Below, piece after piece: positions 15,551 through 24,617 of a stretch of 64,000 bases of DNA. Made by a program: the position numbers and the translations under genes. Position 1 is the stretch's first letter; each line of letters starts with the position of its first letter. Under the pieces are notes generated by a model, which was not told the origin of the DNA, did not search any database, and saw only the letters and a program-made list of their open reading frames with translations. Source of the DNA: Enterococcus timonensis (GTDB lineage Bacteria > Bacillota > Bacilli > Lactobacillales > Enterococcaceae); NCBI RefSeq assembly GCF_900104595.1, contig NZ_FNVY01000004.1, positions 806,001 to 870,000 of the forward strand. Direction: 5' to 3'.

Positions 15551-16174
15551 ATGCCTCCAAAAGGTGAAACGAGACAAATGGAGATTCTCCGCTTCATTTA
15601 TCAAGAAGTGGACGAACATGGTTATCCCCCAACCGTTCGAGAAATTGGTGAGGCAGTGCATTTGGCCTCGACATCAACAGTTCACGGGCATTTAGCTCGT
15701 TTAGAAAAAAAAGGGTTGATTGCCCGCGATCCAACCAAACCTCGCGCCATTGAACTAACGAGTGACGGCTTACGAGAATTGGGAATTGAAAGTCCATTGA
15801 TTCCTATGATTGGAACGGTTACTGCCGGCCAACCGATTTTAGCGGTGGAAGAAACGACAGATTATTTTCCATTACCGCCCGATATTAAATACGAAGCCAG
15901 TCAATTATTTATGCTAACCATTCGCGGAAATAGCATGGTGAACGCCGGAATTTTTGATGGCGATTATGTGATTGTCAACAAACAAAGTGCCGCCAATGAT
16001 GGTGAAATCGTGATTGCGATGACAGAAGATGATGAAGCCACTTGTAAAAGATTTTTCAAAGAAAATGGCTATTATCGCTTGCAGCCGGAAAATGATACGA
16101 TGGCACAAATTATTTTAGAACAAGTTTCTATTTTAGGAAAAGTGGTTGGACTTTATCGCAGCCACATTTGGTAA
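15551..16174 (+). CDS. lexA: SOS repressor LexA
   Basis: A 207-residue two-domain repressor of the DNA damage regulon. The N-terminal winged helix ([31 protein letters not shown]) binds SOS boxes; the C-terminal S24 peptidase domain has the self-cleavage site Ala92-Gly93 (TVTAGQP), catalytic Ser128 ([13 protein letters not shown]) and Lys166. All are intact. I place the start at ATG 15551 with AAAGGCGGTGG before it; an upstream in-frame GTG overlaps that site. The promoter has two LexA boxes, and the gene is divergent from ynzC. Confidence 0.97.
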   Translation: MPPKGETRQMEILRFIYQEVDEHGYPPTVREIGEAVHLASTSTVHGHLARLEKKGLIARDPTKPRAIELTSDGLRELGIESPLIPMIGTVTAGQPILAVEETTDYFPLPPDIKYEASQLFMLTIRGNSMVNAGIFDGDYVIVNKQSAANDGEIVIAMTEDDEATCKRFFKENGYYRLQPENDTMAQIILEQVSILGKVVGLYRSHIW

Positions 16175-16178
16175 TATG

Positions 16179-16214
16179 AATTCTCCCTTATTAACGAGGG
16201 AGAATTTTTTTTTG
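16179..16214 (+). terminator. lexA terminator
   Basis: AATTCTCCCT and AGGGAGAATT arms with an 8-9 base loop and a following T run. Confidence 0.9.
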
Positions 16215-16235
16215 AAAAAAAATAGTTTGTTCCCC

Positions 16236-16284
16236 TTTACTTTTAGAACGAGTGTTCGTATAATAAAAATATGAACAGGTGTTC
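16236..16284 (+). promoter_or_regulatory. SOS promoter with two LexA boxes
   Basis: TTTACT (16236-16241), 17 bp, TATAAT (16259-16264). One perfect LexA box, GAACGAGTGTTC (16246-16257), fills the spacer, and a second, GAACAGGTGTTC (16273-16284), lies just after the start site. Confidence 0.9.
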
Positions 16285-16310
16285 GTATAAAAAAGAATGA
16301 AGGTGAGCGC

Positions 16311-16502
16311 ATGAAAGGAATTCGTCGTGCAGGTTTATTATTTATTATTTTAATGATTGGAATTTTCGTTGGCCGCTTAGATTATACTGCAATTTTATTG
16401 ATTACTTCGCCACTGGCCTTATTATGGTTTATGAACTGGGATGAAAAACGTTACCGTAAAATGATTAAACAAAATAAAAAAGTAATCCCTCGCTCCAATT
16501 GA
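16311..16502 (+). CDS. SOS-controlled small membrane protein
   Basis: A 63-residue protein with two hydrophobic segments (about residues 7-20 and 25-41) separated by a short GRLDYTA turn, a basic N terminus and a highly basic C-terminal tail (WDEKRYRKMIKQNKKVIPRSN). RBS AAGGTGAG is 5 bases before the ATG. The two perfect LexA boxes in its promoter mean it should be strongly induced by DNA damage. It is not YneA (no LysM domain), but may serve a similar checkpoint role or disturb the membrane; this is inference. Its second segment (LLITSPLALLWFMNW) resembles that of the 49-residue protein encoded just downstream. I recognise no named family. Confidence 0.8.
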   Translation: MKGIRRAGLLFIILMIGIFVGRLDYTAILLITSPLALLWFMNWDEKRYRKMIKQNKKVIPRSN

Positions 16503-16535
16503 AAAAAATAAAAAAAGTAAAATAAATGGCATTAG

Positions 16536-16565
16536 TGGCGCAAGTATTTTTGCGCCATTTTTTTA
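16536..16565 (+). terminator. Terminator after the SOS-controlled small membrane gene
   Basis: TGGCGCAA and TTGCGCCA arms with a 6-base loop followed by seven T. Confidence 0.9.
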
Positions 16566-16582
16566 ATCTCCGTAATAAAAAG

Positions 16583-16611
16583 TTGACAAGCCTCTTATTT
16601 CAGCGTATTTT
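16583..16611 (+). promoter_or_regulatory. Promoter of the 49-residue membrane peptide gene
   Basis: TTGACA (16583-16588), 17 bp, TATTTT (16606-16611). No LexA box is present. Confidence 0.65.
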
Positions 16612-16644
16612 TACCTTAATAACCAATAGAAAGAAGAGGGAAAA

Positions 16645-16794
16645 ATGGCTAAAAAAAAATTAATTTTAATCGCTGGGGTTGCCCTTTTAATTACGCTATT
16701 GATTAGTATCTTTAATCATCATTTCTTTTTAACCCTCCCCTTTGCACTCTTAATGACTTGGGGTTTTTCCACCGGGTTTACTAAAGCTGAATAA
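16645..16794 (+). CDS. Small membrane peptide, apparent paralogue of the upstream SOS-controlled protein
   Basis: A 49-residue ORF beginning MAKKKLILIAGVALLITLLI, with two hydrophobic stretches (about 5-20 and 25-40) and ending FSTGFTKAE. GAAGAGGGAAAA precedes the ATG. The stretch FFLTLPFALLMTWGF lines up with LLITSPLALLWFMNW of the preceding protein, and both start with lysine-rich residues, so the two probably arose by duplication. It has its own promoter and terminator, and no LexA box. Coding nature rests on the regulatory signals and the similarity, since it is short. Confidence 0.65.
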   Translation: MAKKKLILIAGVALLITLLISIFNHHFFLTLPFALLMTWGFSTGFTKAE

Positions 16795-16814
16795 TATTAT
16801 ATAGATTTGCCTGT

Positions 16815-16856
16815 AAAAAGCGCCGCTAACTATAAAGTCAGCGGCGCTTTTTTTAT
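16815..16856. terminator. Bidirectional terminator between the membrane peptide gene and the ABC operon
   Basis: AAAAAGCGCCGCT..ACT and AGT..AGCGGCGCTTTTT arms with A and T runs on the two sides. Confidence 0.9.
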
Positions 16857-16857
16857 A

Positions 16858-17595
16858 TTAGGCTAACACTTTTGATAAAAAATCTTGCGTGCGGGAATTT
16901 TGTGGATTTTCAAACACTTCTGCTGGCGTGCCTTTTTCTAAAATCAAACCATCATCCATAAATAAAATCTCTGAGCCGACTTCTTTAGCAAAGCCCATTT
17001 CATGAGTCACAATGACCATCGTCATTCCTTCATGAGCAAGACCTTTCATCACGTTTAATACTTCTCCGACCATTTCAGGATCTAAAGCCGAAGTTGGTTC
17101 ATCAAACAACATCACATCTGGTTCCATCGCCAAAGCTCGGGCAATCGCAATCCGTTGTTGTTGTCCACCAGATAAAGATTTTGGATAGCTGTCGGCTTTA
17201 TCAGCTAAACCAACTTTATTTAACAAATCTAAAGCGACCAAATTAGCCGCCTCTTTTGTCATTTTTTTTACTTGCCGAGGGGCGAGGGTAATATTTTCTA
17301 AGACCGTAAGATTTGGAAATAAATTAAATTGTTGGAAAACCATTCCCATTTTTTCTCGCATTTTAAAAACATTATTTTCTTTGGCGGTAATATTGACCCC
17401 TTCAAAAGCAATCGTACCACTGTTGGGTTTTTCTAATAAATTTAAACAGCGCAAAAAAGTCGATTTTCCTGAACCAGATGGCCCAATGACTACGACCACT
17501 TGCCCTTTTTCAATCGTTTGATTAATTCCTTTTAACACTTCATTGGGACCGAAAAATTTATGCAGTCCACTAACTTCGATTAAGGCTTCAGCCAT
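16858..17595 (-). CDS. glnQ: Polar amino acid ABC transporter, ATP-binding protein
   Basis: A 245-residue ATPase that drives amino acid import. Walker [11 protein letters not shown]-loop [14 protein letters not shown], signature LSGGQQQR, Walker [15 protein letters not shown] and the switch histidine in [10 protein letters not shown] are all intact; the QFNLFP sequence marks the polar amino acid (GlnQ/HisP) subfamily. It is the last gene of a three-gene operon with permease and binding protein. The exact substrate (glutamine, glutamate, arginine or other) cannot be told from the sequence. Confidence 0.94.
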   Translation of the reverse strand: MAEALIEVSGLHKFFGPNEVLKGINQTIEKGQVVVVIGPSGSGKSTFLRCLNLLEKPNSGTIAFEGVNITAKENNVFKMREKMGMVFQQFNLFPNLTVLENITLAPRQVKKMTKEAANLVALDLLNKVGLADKADSYPKSLSGGQQQRIAIARALAMEPDVMLFDEPTSALDPEMVGEVLNVMKGLAHEGMTMVIVTHEMGFAKEVGSEILFMDDGLILEKGTPAEVFENPQNSRTQDFLSKVLA

Positions 17596-17610
17596 TATTT
17601 GATCCCCTTT

Positions 17611-18288
17611 CTACATCCCTTTGTTTAATTTTTTCTCCCAGAGACCTAACAGGCGACTGGTCGTAAAAGTTAAAATAAAATAAATCATCGCCGCAGCCAG
17701 TAATGGTTCTAAGCCGATGTAAGTAATATTTTGCACACTAGTGGCTCCAAAAACAAGCTCAGCGACACCAATGGCCGATAACAAGGAAGAATCTTTAATG
17801 ACGGTGACAAATTCATTTCCTAAAGCCGGCAAAATATTACGAATCGCTTGCGGCAAAATAACAAAGCGCATCGTTTTTGATTGTTTCAATCCTAATGAAT
17901 AAGCAGCTTCCGTTTGGCCTTTGTCCACCGCTTGAATGCCGCCACGAATTATTTCAGCCACATAAGCCGCCGAATTCATCGCAAGTGGAATTAAGCCGGC
18001 CAAAAGCAAGCTTAAATCGACATTCATAATGGAAATTCTCGGCACCGGAATTTTGCCATAAAGTAAAATAAAACCAATCAAAATTTGGAGAAACATCGGG
18101 GTGCCACGAAAAATTTCAATATAAGCACTGGCCAAAAAACGTAAAAAACGATTGCCCGATAATTTTAGTAAGGCGAGTAAAGTACCCAAAACCGCTCCTA
18201 AAACAACGGTGATTAACGAGATAAATAAAGTTACCACAGTCCCATTAATAAAGTAGCTGGAAAAATCGGATAAAAAAGAAAAATTCAA
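17611..18288 (-). CDS. Polar amino acid ABC transporter, permease
   Basis: A 225-residue integral membrane protein of the HisM/GlnP type, with about five hydrophobic helices and the cytoplasmic EAA loop (EAAYSLGLKQSKTMRFVILPQAIRNILPALGNE) that contacts the ATPase. It starts at TTG (18286-18288), 7 bases after AGGAGG; an ATG immediately upstream is out of frame and stops after two codons, so TTG is decisive. It sits 15 bp before the ATPase gene. The 108-bp gap to the binding-protein gene holds a small hairpin. Confidence 0.93.
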   Translation of the reverse strand: MNFSFLSDFSSYFINGTVVTLFISLITVVLGAVLGTLLALLKLSGNRFLRFLASAYIEIFRGTPMFLQILIGFILLYGKIPVPRISIMNVDLSLLLAGLIPLAMNSAAYVAEIIRGGIQAVDKGQTEAAYSLGLKQSKTMRFVILPQAIRNILPALGNEFVTVIKDSSLLSAIGVAELVFGATSVQNITYIGLEPLLAAAMIYFILTFTTSRLLGLWEKKLNKGM

Positions 18289-18321
18289 AACATGTCCTCC
18301 TTTAAAAATTTCAACACAGAA

Positions 18322-18348
18322 ACCTTCCTTGAATATTTCAAGAAAGGT
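18322..18348 (-). promoter_or_regulatory. Intercistronic hairpin in the amino acid ABC operon
   Basis: Arms ACCTTCCTTGAA and TTCAAGAAAGGT around a 3-base loop, with no U run. Such hairpins between a binding-protein gene and a permease gene often stabilise the upstream mRNA and set the protein ratio; here that is inferred. Confidence 0.55.
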
Positions 18349-18396
18349 CGGTCTTTTTAATAGTATAACTTCTTTTGGACTTTTTTAAAAATTTTC

Positions 18397-19251
18397 TTAT
18401 TGGGCGTTTTCGTCGGCCAACTCAGAATTTTTTTGGACAATCTCGTTGATCTTGTCATTTTCAATTAAATCGTTGATTACTTTGTCGACTTCCGTTTTCA
18501 AATCGCCGGAATTTTTTGGTAAGGCAATGGCATAACTTTCATCATCACTTGAGGTCAATTCGATATCGGCAATCGCTAAATCAGTATTTTGTTTAACGTA
18601 AGCTTCTGCCACGGCACCTTCTAAGACCATGGCATCGAGGCCACCTGAAGAAATTTGGATTAACATCGTAGTGTTTTTAGGAATTAAAATTAAGTTGGCA
18701 TCTGCTAATTGTTCTTTAGCGACATCTTCTTGAATCGAACCTTTTTGGGCGCCAACATTTTTTCCAGCTAAACTTTCTGGCGTTGTATATGTTGCTAAAT
18801 CTTTTTTATTAATAACTACTTTTTGTGAAGGGGTAAAATAAGGCGTTGAAAAATCGGCGCTCGCTTGACGTTCTTCAGTTGCTGAAATCCCAGCTAAAAC
18901 CATATCTAATTTACCCGCTTGCATGGATGGCAATAAATTATCAAAATCTAATTGCATAATTTTAAGATCGACGCCTAAAGAATCGGCGACTGCTTGGGCA
19001 ATATCAATATCGACACCGACAATTTCATTTTTGCCATCGACTTGCATTGGAAATTCAAATGGTGCGAAGTCTGGCGATGTACCAATCACTAACTCGCCGG
19101 CCTCTTTAATATCGGCTAAAGCGGTTGTGTTGTCTGCTGTATTTGCGTTGGGTGTGCTACTTGTATCCGTTGAACTTTCTGGTGTTGACGAACATGCTGC
19201 CAAAAGAAAAATAGAACTCGCTGTAAGTAAGGTTGCTAAAATTTTTTTCAT
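18397..19251 (-). CDS. Polar amino acid ABC transporter, substrate-binding lipoprotein
   Basis: A 284-residue family 3 solute-binding protein. The N terminus is a lipoprotein signal peptide with the lipobox LLAAC (Cys at residue 20), followed by a Ser/Thr-rich linker. The binding fold is clear from ELVIGTSPDFAPFEF, VGVDIDIAQAVADSLGVDLKI, LDMVLAGISATEERQ.. FSTPYF and GAQKGSIQE. It is the first gene of the operon with its own promoter, and its surplus expression over the permease is expected. Ligand unknown. Confidence 0.95.
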   Translation of the reverse strand: MKKILATLLTASSIFLLAACSSTPESSTDTSSTPNANTADNTTALADIKEAGELVIGTSPDFAPFEFPMQVDGKNEIVGVDIDIAQAVADSLGVDLKIMQLDFDNLLPSMQAGKLDMVLAGISATEERQASADFSTPYFTPSQKVVINKKDLATYTTPESLAGKNVGAQKGSIQEDVAKEQLADANLILIPKNTTMLIQISSGGLDAMVLEGAVAEAYVKQNTDLAIADIELTSSDDESYAIALPKNSGDLKTEVDKVINDLIENDKINEIVQKNSELADENAQ

Positions 19252-19267
19252 ATTAAAAACTCCTTTT

Positions 19268-19332
19268 ATAATTATGCAATTTTGTTTTTCATTCTTGCAT
19301 AATTATCATAACAAAATTTAAAATAATTGCAA
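19268..19332 (-). promoter_or_regulatory. Promoter of the amino acid ABC operon with a 12-bp inverted repeat
   Basis: On the minus strand TTGCAA (complement of 19327-19332), 16 bp, TATGAT (19305-19310). A perfect repeat, ATAATTATGCAA (19268-19279) with TTGCATAATTAT (19295-19306), begins at the -10 box and could be an operator or a leader hairpin. Confidence 0.65.
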
Positions 19333-19425
19333 GCATTAATTCGAAAAAAATTCATCTGAAAGCGAATTATTCAAAAAAACTTTTTAAAAATAGCGATTTT
19401 TTGTATATTATACGTTAATTTAGCA

Positions 19426-19466
19426 TAAAAAAACTGAGTCAAATAAATTTTTGACTCAGTTTTTTG
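19426..19466. terminator. Bidirectional-looking terminator downstream of nifJ
   Basis: AAAAAACTGAGTCAAA and TTTGACTCAGTTTTTT form a perfect hairpin with U runs on both strands. Confidence 0.9.
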
Positions 19467-19480
19467 TTTTATTCCATTTT

Positions 19481-22400
19481 TTATTCTTTTTCGTGGCGTT
19501 TTGCTCGGCGAGCTAAACGACGTGCTTCTTTTTCGTCTACTGCAGTGTTTCCTTCAGTTGATGAACTTTCTACGACTTCAACTTTTTGTTCGTTTTTTTC
19601 AATCCGTTGGCGAATTTTTTCTTCTTGGCCCGTTAAGCGTGCATAACTATAAAATCGCCGTTTGGCATCACTGACCGTTTTAGCAAAAAGTTGCCCGGCT
19701 TGATCTGGATTAGTCGTTTCTAAAGCTGAAAAGCGCGTTTGTTTGCGCATAAAATCAGGCATCAATGAAAAATCAGGTTTCTTGAAATCTAAAACCATCG
19801 GCACTTTTCCATTTTCTTCTAATAGAGGATTATATCGATACAATGACCAGTAACCAGATTCCACAGCTTCTTTGGCTTCAGCCAATGTTTGGCTCATGCC
19901 AGCTTTCAAACCGTGATTGATACAAGGAACATAAGCAATAATTAATGATGGTCCAGGGAATTTCTCCGCTTCTTCAAAGGCGCGAATGGTTTGCATTTGA
20001 TTGGCACCGGAAGCAATTTGCGCTACATAAATATTGCCATAGCTCATAGCCATCATGCCTAAATCTTTTTTCCCAAAATATTTACCAGAAGAAGCAAACT
20101 TGGCAATTGCTGAAGTTGGTGTAGCTTTTGAAGTTTGACCACCAGTATTGGCGTATACCTCGTTATCTAGTACTAAAATATTTACATCTTCACCAGTTGC
20201 TAACACATGATCAATTCCGCCAAAACCAATATCATATGCCCAACCATCGCCACCAATTAACCATTGAGATGGTTTAGCAAATTGATCTTTTTGTTCTAAT
20301 AAATGCAGGAGATGTGTGGTTGGTCTTTGCTCATTTTCAGCAGTTAAAGCTGCCAATAATTTTTCTGCTCTTTGACGCGTTCCTTCGCCTGTTGAAAAAT
20401 GTTCCAACCAATCACTAATTAGCACTTGAATTTCTTCAGAACTTTCTTTAGCATAAGCAATTAAATCTTGGGCTAATTTTTCCCGCCGTGTTTGATTGGC
20501 TAAATACATCCCAAAACCAAATTCAGCATTATCTTCAAATAAAGAATTTGACCAGGCTGGACCTTGTCCTTGATCATTTTTCGTATAAGGCGTTACTGGG
20601 AAAGATCCCCCGTAAATAGAAGAACAACCCGTCGCATTAGAAATCATCATCCGATCGCCGAACATTTGAGTAAGTAATTTCAAATAAGGGGTTTCTCCAC
20701 AACCAGAACAAGCAGAAGAAAATTCAAATAAAGGTTTATTAAATTGCGTTGCTAAGACGGTATTATTATTTTTGATTGGATTTTCTTTAGCATTTAAAGT
20801 CATGGCAAAAGCCCAATCCATCGCTTCTTCTTTTTGCGTTTCGTAAGGCATCATTTTTAAAGCAGCGCCAGCTTTTGGACAAGCTTCGACACACAAACCG
20901 CAACCGGTACAATCTTCAATAGAAACTTGAATCCGATACAAAAGTCCGTCTGAACCTTTCATGGTTTTAACAATAAATCCTTCTGGTGCTTCTTCCATTT
21001 CCTTTTCATTAGCTAAAAATGGACGAATCGCCGCATGAGGACAAACAAAGGCACATTCATTACATTGAATACAAAAGTCCGCATTCCATTCAGGAACTTC
21101 TAAAGCAATTCCCCGTTTTTCATATTGCGTCGTCCCCACAGGCATGGCGCCTTCTGTTAAACCGTGGTCAGCCAAATCTTTCACTGAAATTGATTCGCCT
21201 TCTAGCGCATTGACGGGTTCGCTAATTTCATAGAAGAATTTTGGCAGATGACTTGGTAATTCTTTTTGAATTTCCACTGCTTGTGCCCAATCTTCTGGCA
21301 CATCCACCCGGTGCAATAAGGCGACTGCCCCATCGATGGCGGCAATATTTTTCTCAACTATAGCTTGCGATTTTTTTCCGTACGCTTTTTGAGCGGACTC
21401 TTTTAAAATGGATAATACTTCTTCAAAAGGAATAATTTCCGCTAATTTGAAAAAGGCCGTTTCCATTGCTGTATTAATCCGTCGACCTAATCCCAAATTT
21501 TGAGCTAAGCTAACCGCATCAATCGTATAAAATTGAATTTGATTTTCGGCTAAATATTTTTTAAGTTTGGCTGGTAAATTTTGTGCTAATTGTTGATCAT
21601 TCCAAACGGTATTCAGTAAAAATGTGCCGCCAGGTTTTAATCCTTTAGTCAAATCATACAAATGTAAATAAGATGCCGTATGACAAGCAATAAAATCAGC
21701 ATGTTCAATTAAATAACTGGAACGAATGGGCGTATCACCAAAACGTAAATGAGAAACCGTTAAGCCGCCAGATTTTTTGGAATCATAATAAAAATAGCCT
21801 TGGGCAAATTTATCCGTGTTATTTCCGATAATTTTAATAGCTGATTTATTCGCTCCCACTGTTCCATCTGAACCAAAGCCCCAGAATTTTGCTTGGAAAG
21901 TTTGCGGATTCGTTAAATCTAAAATCGGTGTTTGCGGTAAACTCAAGTGGGTCAAGTCATCGTCAATCCCCACTGTAAAACGAGTTTTCATTTGGGACTG
22001 AGATTTCGCCAATTCATCGTAAACTGCGACAATATGATTAGGTAAAACATCTTTTGAACCTAAACCATAACGCCCGCCGATAATCACGGGATGTGTTTTT
22101 GCATCATAAAAAGCACTTTGAACATCTAATAAAAGTGGTTCGCCACCAGCCCCTGGTTCTTTTGTCCGGTCTAAGACGGCAATTTTTTCCACGGTATTAG
22201 GCATTATACTTAATAATTTTTCAATTGGAAATGGGCGATACAAATGAATATTTAAAAATCCTACTTTGCGTCCTTGTTTACGCAAATAATCCACTGTTTG
22301 TTCAATAATCGGACCGACACTACCCATCGAAATAATCACTTCGGTAGCTTCAGGGTCACCATAATAATTGACTAAATCATAATTTGTGCCCCGCAATTCG

Positions 22401-23149
22401 TTGATTTTTTCCATATAATGGCTAACCATTGCTGGCAACTGATCATAATATGAATTGACCGTTTCTCTTTGTTGGAAAAAGATTTCTGGCGGTTGGTTGG
22501 TCCCGCTGACGGTAGGATGATTAGGATTCATGGCTTTATTTTTAAATTCAGCCAAAGATTTTTGATTTAAAAGTGGCGCCAATTCTTCATAATCAATCAC
22601 TTCAATTTTTTGAATTTCATGACTCGTCCGAAATCCGTCAAAGAAATTAATAAATGGTAATCGTCCTTCAATAGCTGCCAAATGCGCTACCGCTGTTAAA
22701 TCCATCACTTCTTGAACAGAAGATTCTGCTAGCATCGCCACTCCTGTTTGGCGAGCGGCCATAACGTCGGAATGATCACCAAAAATACTTAGCGCGTTAC
22801 TGGTGACGGCTCTTGCTGCCACATGAAAGACTGCTGGTAACAATTCGCCAGCCATTTTATACATATCGGGAATCATTAATAATAATCCTTGTGAAGCTGT
22901 ATACGTGCTGGAAAGTGCGCCTGTTTTCAAAGAGCCGTGCAAAACACCGGCAGCTCCTGCTTCAGATTGCATTTCCACGACTTTAACTGGTTGTCCGAAT
23001 AAATTTTGGCGCCCGACACTGGCCCACTCGTCCACTAACTCAGCCATGGTGGAACTAGGGGTAATTGGATAGATTGCTGCTAACTCTGTGAAAGCATATG
23101 AGATATAAGCTGCTGCTGTATTCCCATCCATTGTCTCTTTTTTTCGCAT
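19481..23149 (-). CDS. nifJ: Pyruvate:ferredoxin (flavodoxin) oxidoreductase
   Basis: A 1222-residue enzyme that oxidatively decarboxylates pyruvate to acetyl-CoA and reduces ferredoxin or flavodoxin. All domains of the one-chain PFOR are present in order: N-terminal pyrimidine domain (AAYISYAFTELAAIYPITPSS), gamma domain (FGSDGTVGANKSAIKIIG), a two-cluster ferredoxin domain (CIQCNECAFVCP at about 688 and CTGCGLCVEACPKAG), the CSGCGETPYLKLL cysteines, and the ThDP motif GGDGWAYDIGFGG (about 965). The last 50 residues are a charged extension. Most lactic acid bacteria use pyruvate dehydrogenase and pyruvate formate-lyase instead, so this is unusual. Own promoter and terminator. Confidence 0.96.
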   Translation of the reverse strand: MRKKETMDGNTAAAYISYAFTELAAIYPITPSSTMAELVDEWASVGRQNLFGQPVKVVEMQSEAGAAGVLHGSLKTGALSSTYTASQGLLLMIPDMYKMAGELLPAVFHVAARAVTSNALSIFGDHSDVMAARQTGVAMLAESSVQEVMDLTAVAHLAAIEGRLPFINFFDGFRTSHEIQKIEVIDYEELAPLLNQKSLAEFKNKAMNPNHPTVSGTNQPPEIFFQQRETVNSYYDQLPAMVSHYMEKINELRGTNYDLVNYYGDPEATEVIISMGSVGPIIEQTVDYLRKQGRKVGFLNIHLYRPFPIEKLLSIMPNTVEKIAVLDRTKEPGAGGEPLLLDVQSAFYDAKTHPVIIGGRYGLGSKDVLPNHIVAVYDELAKSQSQMKTRFTVGIDDDLTHLSLPQTPILDLTNPQTFQAKFWGFGSDGTVGANKSAIKIIGNNTDKFAQGYFYYDSKKSGGLTVSHLRFGDTPIRSSYLIEHADFIACHTASYLHLYDLTKGLKPGGTFLLNTVWNDQQLAQNLPAKLKKYLAENQIQFYTIDAVSLAQNLGLGRRINTAMETAFFKLAEIIPFEEVLSILKESAQKAYGKKSQAIVEKNIAAIDGAVALLHRVDVPEDWAQAVEIQKELPSHLPKFFYEISEPVNALEGESISVKDLADHGLTEGAMPVGTTQYEKRGIALEVPEWNADFCIQCNECAFVCPHAAIRPFLANEKEMEEAPEGFIVKTMKGSDGLLYRIQVSIEDCTGCGLCVEACPKAGAALKMMPYETQKEEAMDWAFAMTLNAKENPIKNNNTVLATQFNKPLFEFSSACSGCGETPYLKLLTQMFGDRMMISNATGCSSIYGGSFPVTPYTKNDQGQGPAWSNSLFEDNAEFGFGMYLANQTRREKLAQDLIAYAKESSEEIQVLISDWLEHFSTGEGTRQRAEKLLAALTAENEQRPTTHLLHLLEQKDQFAKPSQWLIGGDGWAYDIGFGGIDHVLATGEDVNILVLDNEVYANTGGQTSKATPTSAIAKFASSGKYFGKKDLGMMAMSYGNIYVAQIASGANQMQTIRAFEEAEKFPGPSLIIAYVPCINHGLKAGMSQTLAEAKEAVESGYWSLYRYNPLLEENGKVPMVLDFKKPDFSLMPDFMRKQTRFSALETTNPDQAGQLFAKTVSDAKRRFYSYARLTGQEEKIRQRIEKNEQKVEVVESSSTEGNTAVDEKEARRLARRAKRHEKE

Positions 23150-23189
23150 CGATTAAGACTCCTAATTTTTTAAATTTTACTTCCTCTTC

Positions 23190-23217
23190 ATTATAGTCCA
23201 AAATTTCACAAATTCAA
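23190..23217 (-). promoter_or_regulatory. Promoter of nifJ
   Basis: On the minus strand TTGAAT (complement of 23212-23217), 16 bp, TATAAT (complement of 23190-23195). Confidence 0.7.
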
Positions 23218-23226
23218 ATAAAGACT

Positions 23227-23269
23227 AAAAAGGTTATGGAAAAAGAAAATCTTTTCCATAACCTTTTTC
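23227..23269 (-). terminator. Terminator of glnRA
   Basis: AAAAAGGTTATGGAAAA and TTTTCCATAACCTTTTT form a perfect stem with an 8-base loop. It separates glnA from nifJ. Confidence 0.92.
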
Positions 23270-23280
23270 AATTGATTATT

Positions 23281-24612
23281 TTAATATAGTTCCAAATATT
23301 GTTCGCGTTCCCATTCGGAAACCGTTTGACGGAAAGCTGCCCACTCCATCTTTTTAGCTTCGACAAAATTATTTAAAATATGGCTGCCAAGTGCCTCTTT
23401 AACAACTTCATCTTCACGCAATACTTTAATCGCGTTGTGGAGCGTTGAAGGCAAATCTTCAATACCATTTTCTTTGCGTTCGGCTTCAGTCATGCCATAA
23501 ATATTTCGATCAATCCCAACAGGCGGTTCCATTTGATTCACCACGCCATCAAGTCCTGCTTCAAGTAAAACGGCCATTGCTAAATAAGGATTCGCCGCTG
23601 GATCGACGGAACGTAATTCTAAACGCGTGGATAAGCCGCGAGATTCTGGAACTCGCACTAAAGGTGAGCGATTATGCCCACTCCAAGCAACATAAACTGG
23701 CGCTTCATAACCAGGCACCAATCGTTTGTAAGAATTTACCGTTGGATTACAAATCGCCGTATAACCTCTGGCATGTTCCAAAAGTCCAGCTAAAAATTGA
23801 TAAGCCGTTTGAGACAATCCAGCTTCATTTTCTGGATCATAAAAAGCATTCGTGCCATCTGTATGAAATAAACTCATATTGCAATGCATCCCGCTACCAT
23901 TAATGCCATAAAGTGGTTTAGGCATAAACGTGGCGTGAAGTCCGTGTTTGCGCGCGATTGTTTTGACAACTAATTTAAAGGTTTGAATATTATCACAGGC
24001 GTCAAGCACGTCGGCATATTTAAAATCAATTTCATGTTGGCCAGGCGCGGCTTCATGATGGCTTGCTTCCACTTCAAAACCAAGATGTTCTAACTCTAAA
24101 ACAATATCGCGGCGGCAATTTTCACCTAAATCCATAGGGGCAAAGTCAAAATAAGATCCTTTGTCATTTAAATTTAAAGTGATTTCACCTTTTTCATCTA
24201 ATTTAAATAGGAAAAATTCTGGTTCAGGTCCTAATTTAAAAGAAGAAAATCCTAATGTTTCCATATGTTTAATGGCTCGTTTTAAATTCCCCCGAGGATC
24301 GCCTGCAAAAGGGGTGCCATCTGGATTATAAATATCACAAATCAAACGAGCGACTTTACCATGGGCATTCTCCCAAGGAAAAATCATAAACGTATTTAAA
24401 TCAGGATACAAATACATATCGGACTCTTCAATCCGGACGAATCCTTCGATGGAAGAGCCGTCAAACATCATTTTATCGTCTAATACTTTTTCTAATTGGC
24501 TAATGGGTACTTCGACATTTTTAATCGTGCCCATAATGTCAGTAAACATTAAACGCAAGAAACGTACATTTTCTTCTTCAACTAATTTAATAATTTGATC
24601 TTTTGTTTTCAT
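23281..24612 (-). CDS. glnA: Glutamine synthetase type I
   Basis: A 443-residue cytoplasmic enzyme that makes glutamine from glutamate, ammonia and ATP. Clear signatures: [30 protein letters not shown], the ATP-binding [18 protein letters not shown] and the [10 protein letters not shown] segment. The length is that of the Bacillota GSI-alpha form, regulated by feedback and through GlnR rather than adenylylation. I chose the ATG at 24610-24612 because AAAGGA lies 8 bases before it; an ATG three codons earlier overlaps the glnR stop. Second gene of the glnRA operon. Confidence 0.97.
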   Translation of the reverse strand: MKTKDQIIKLVEEENVRFLRLMFTDIMGTIKNVEVPISQLEKVLDDKMMFDGSSIEGFVRIEESDMYLYPDLNTFMIFPWENAHGKVARLICDIYNPDGTPFAGDPRGNLKRAIKHMETLGFSSFKLGPEPEFFLFKLDEKGEITLNLNDKGSYFDFAPMDLGENCRRDIVLELEHLGFEVEASHHEAAPGQHEIDFKYADVLDACDNIQTFKLVVKTIARKHGLHATFMPKPLYGINGSGMHCNMSLFHTDGTNAFYDPENEAGLSQTAYQFLAGLLEHARGYTAICNPTVNSYKRLVPGYEAPVYVAWSGHNRSPLVRVPESRGLSTRLELRSVDPAANPYLAMAVLLEAGLDGVVNQMEPPVGIDRNIYGMTEAERKENGIEDLPSTLHNAIKVLREDEVVKEALGSHILNNFVEAKKMEWAAFRQTVSEWEREQYLELY

Positions 24613-24617
24613 CTTGA

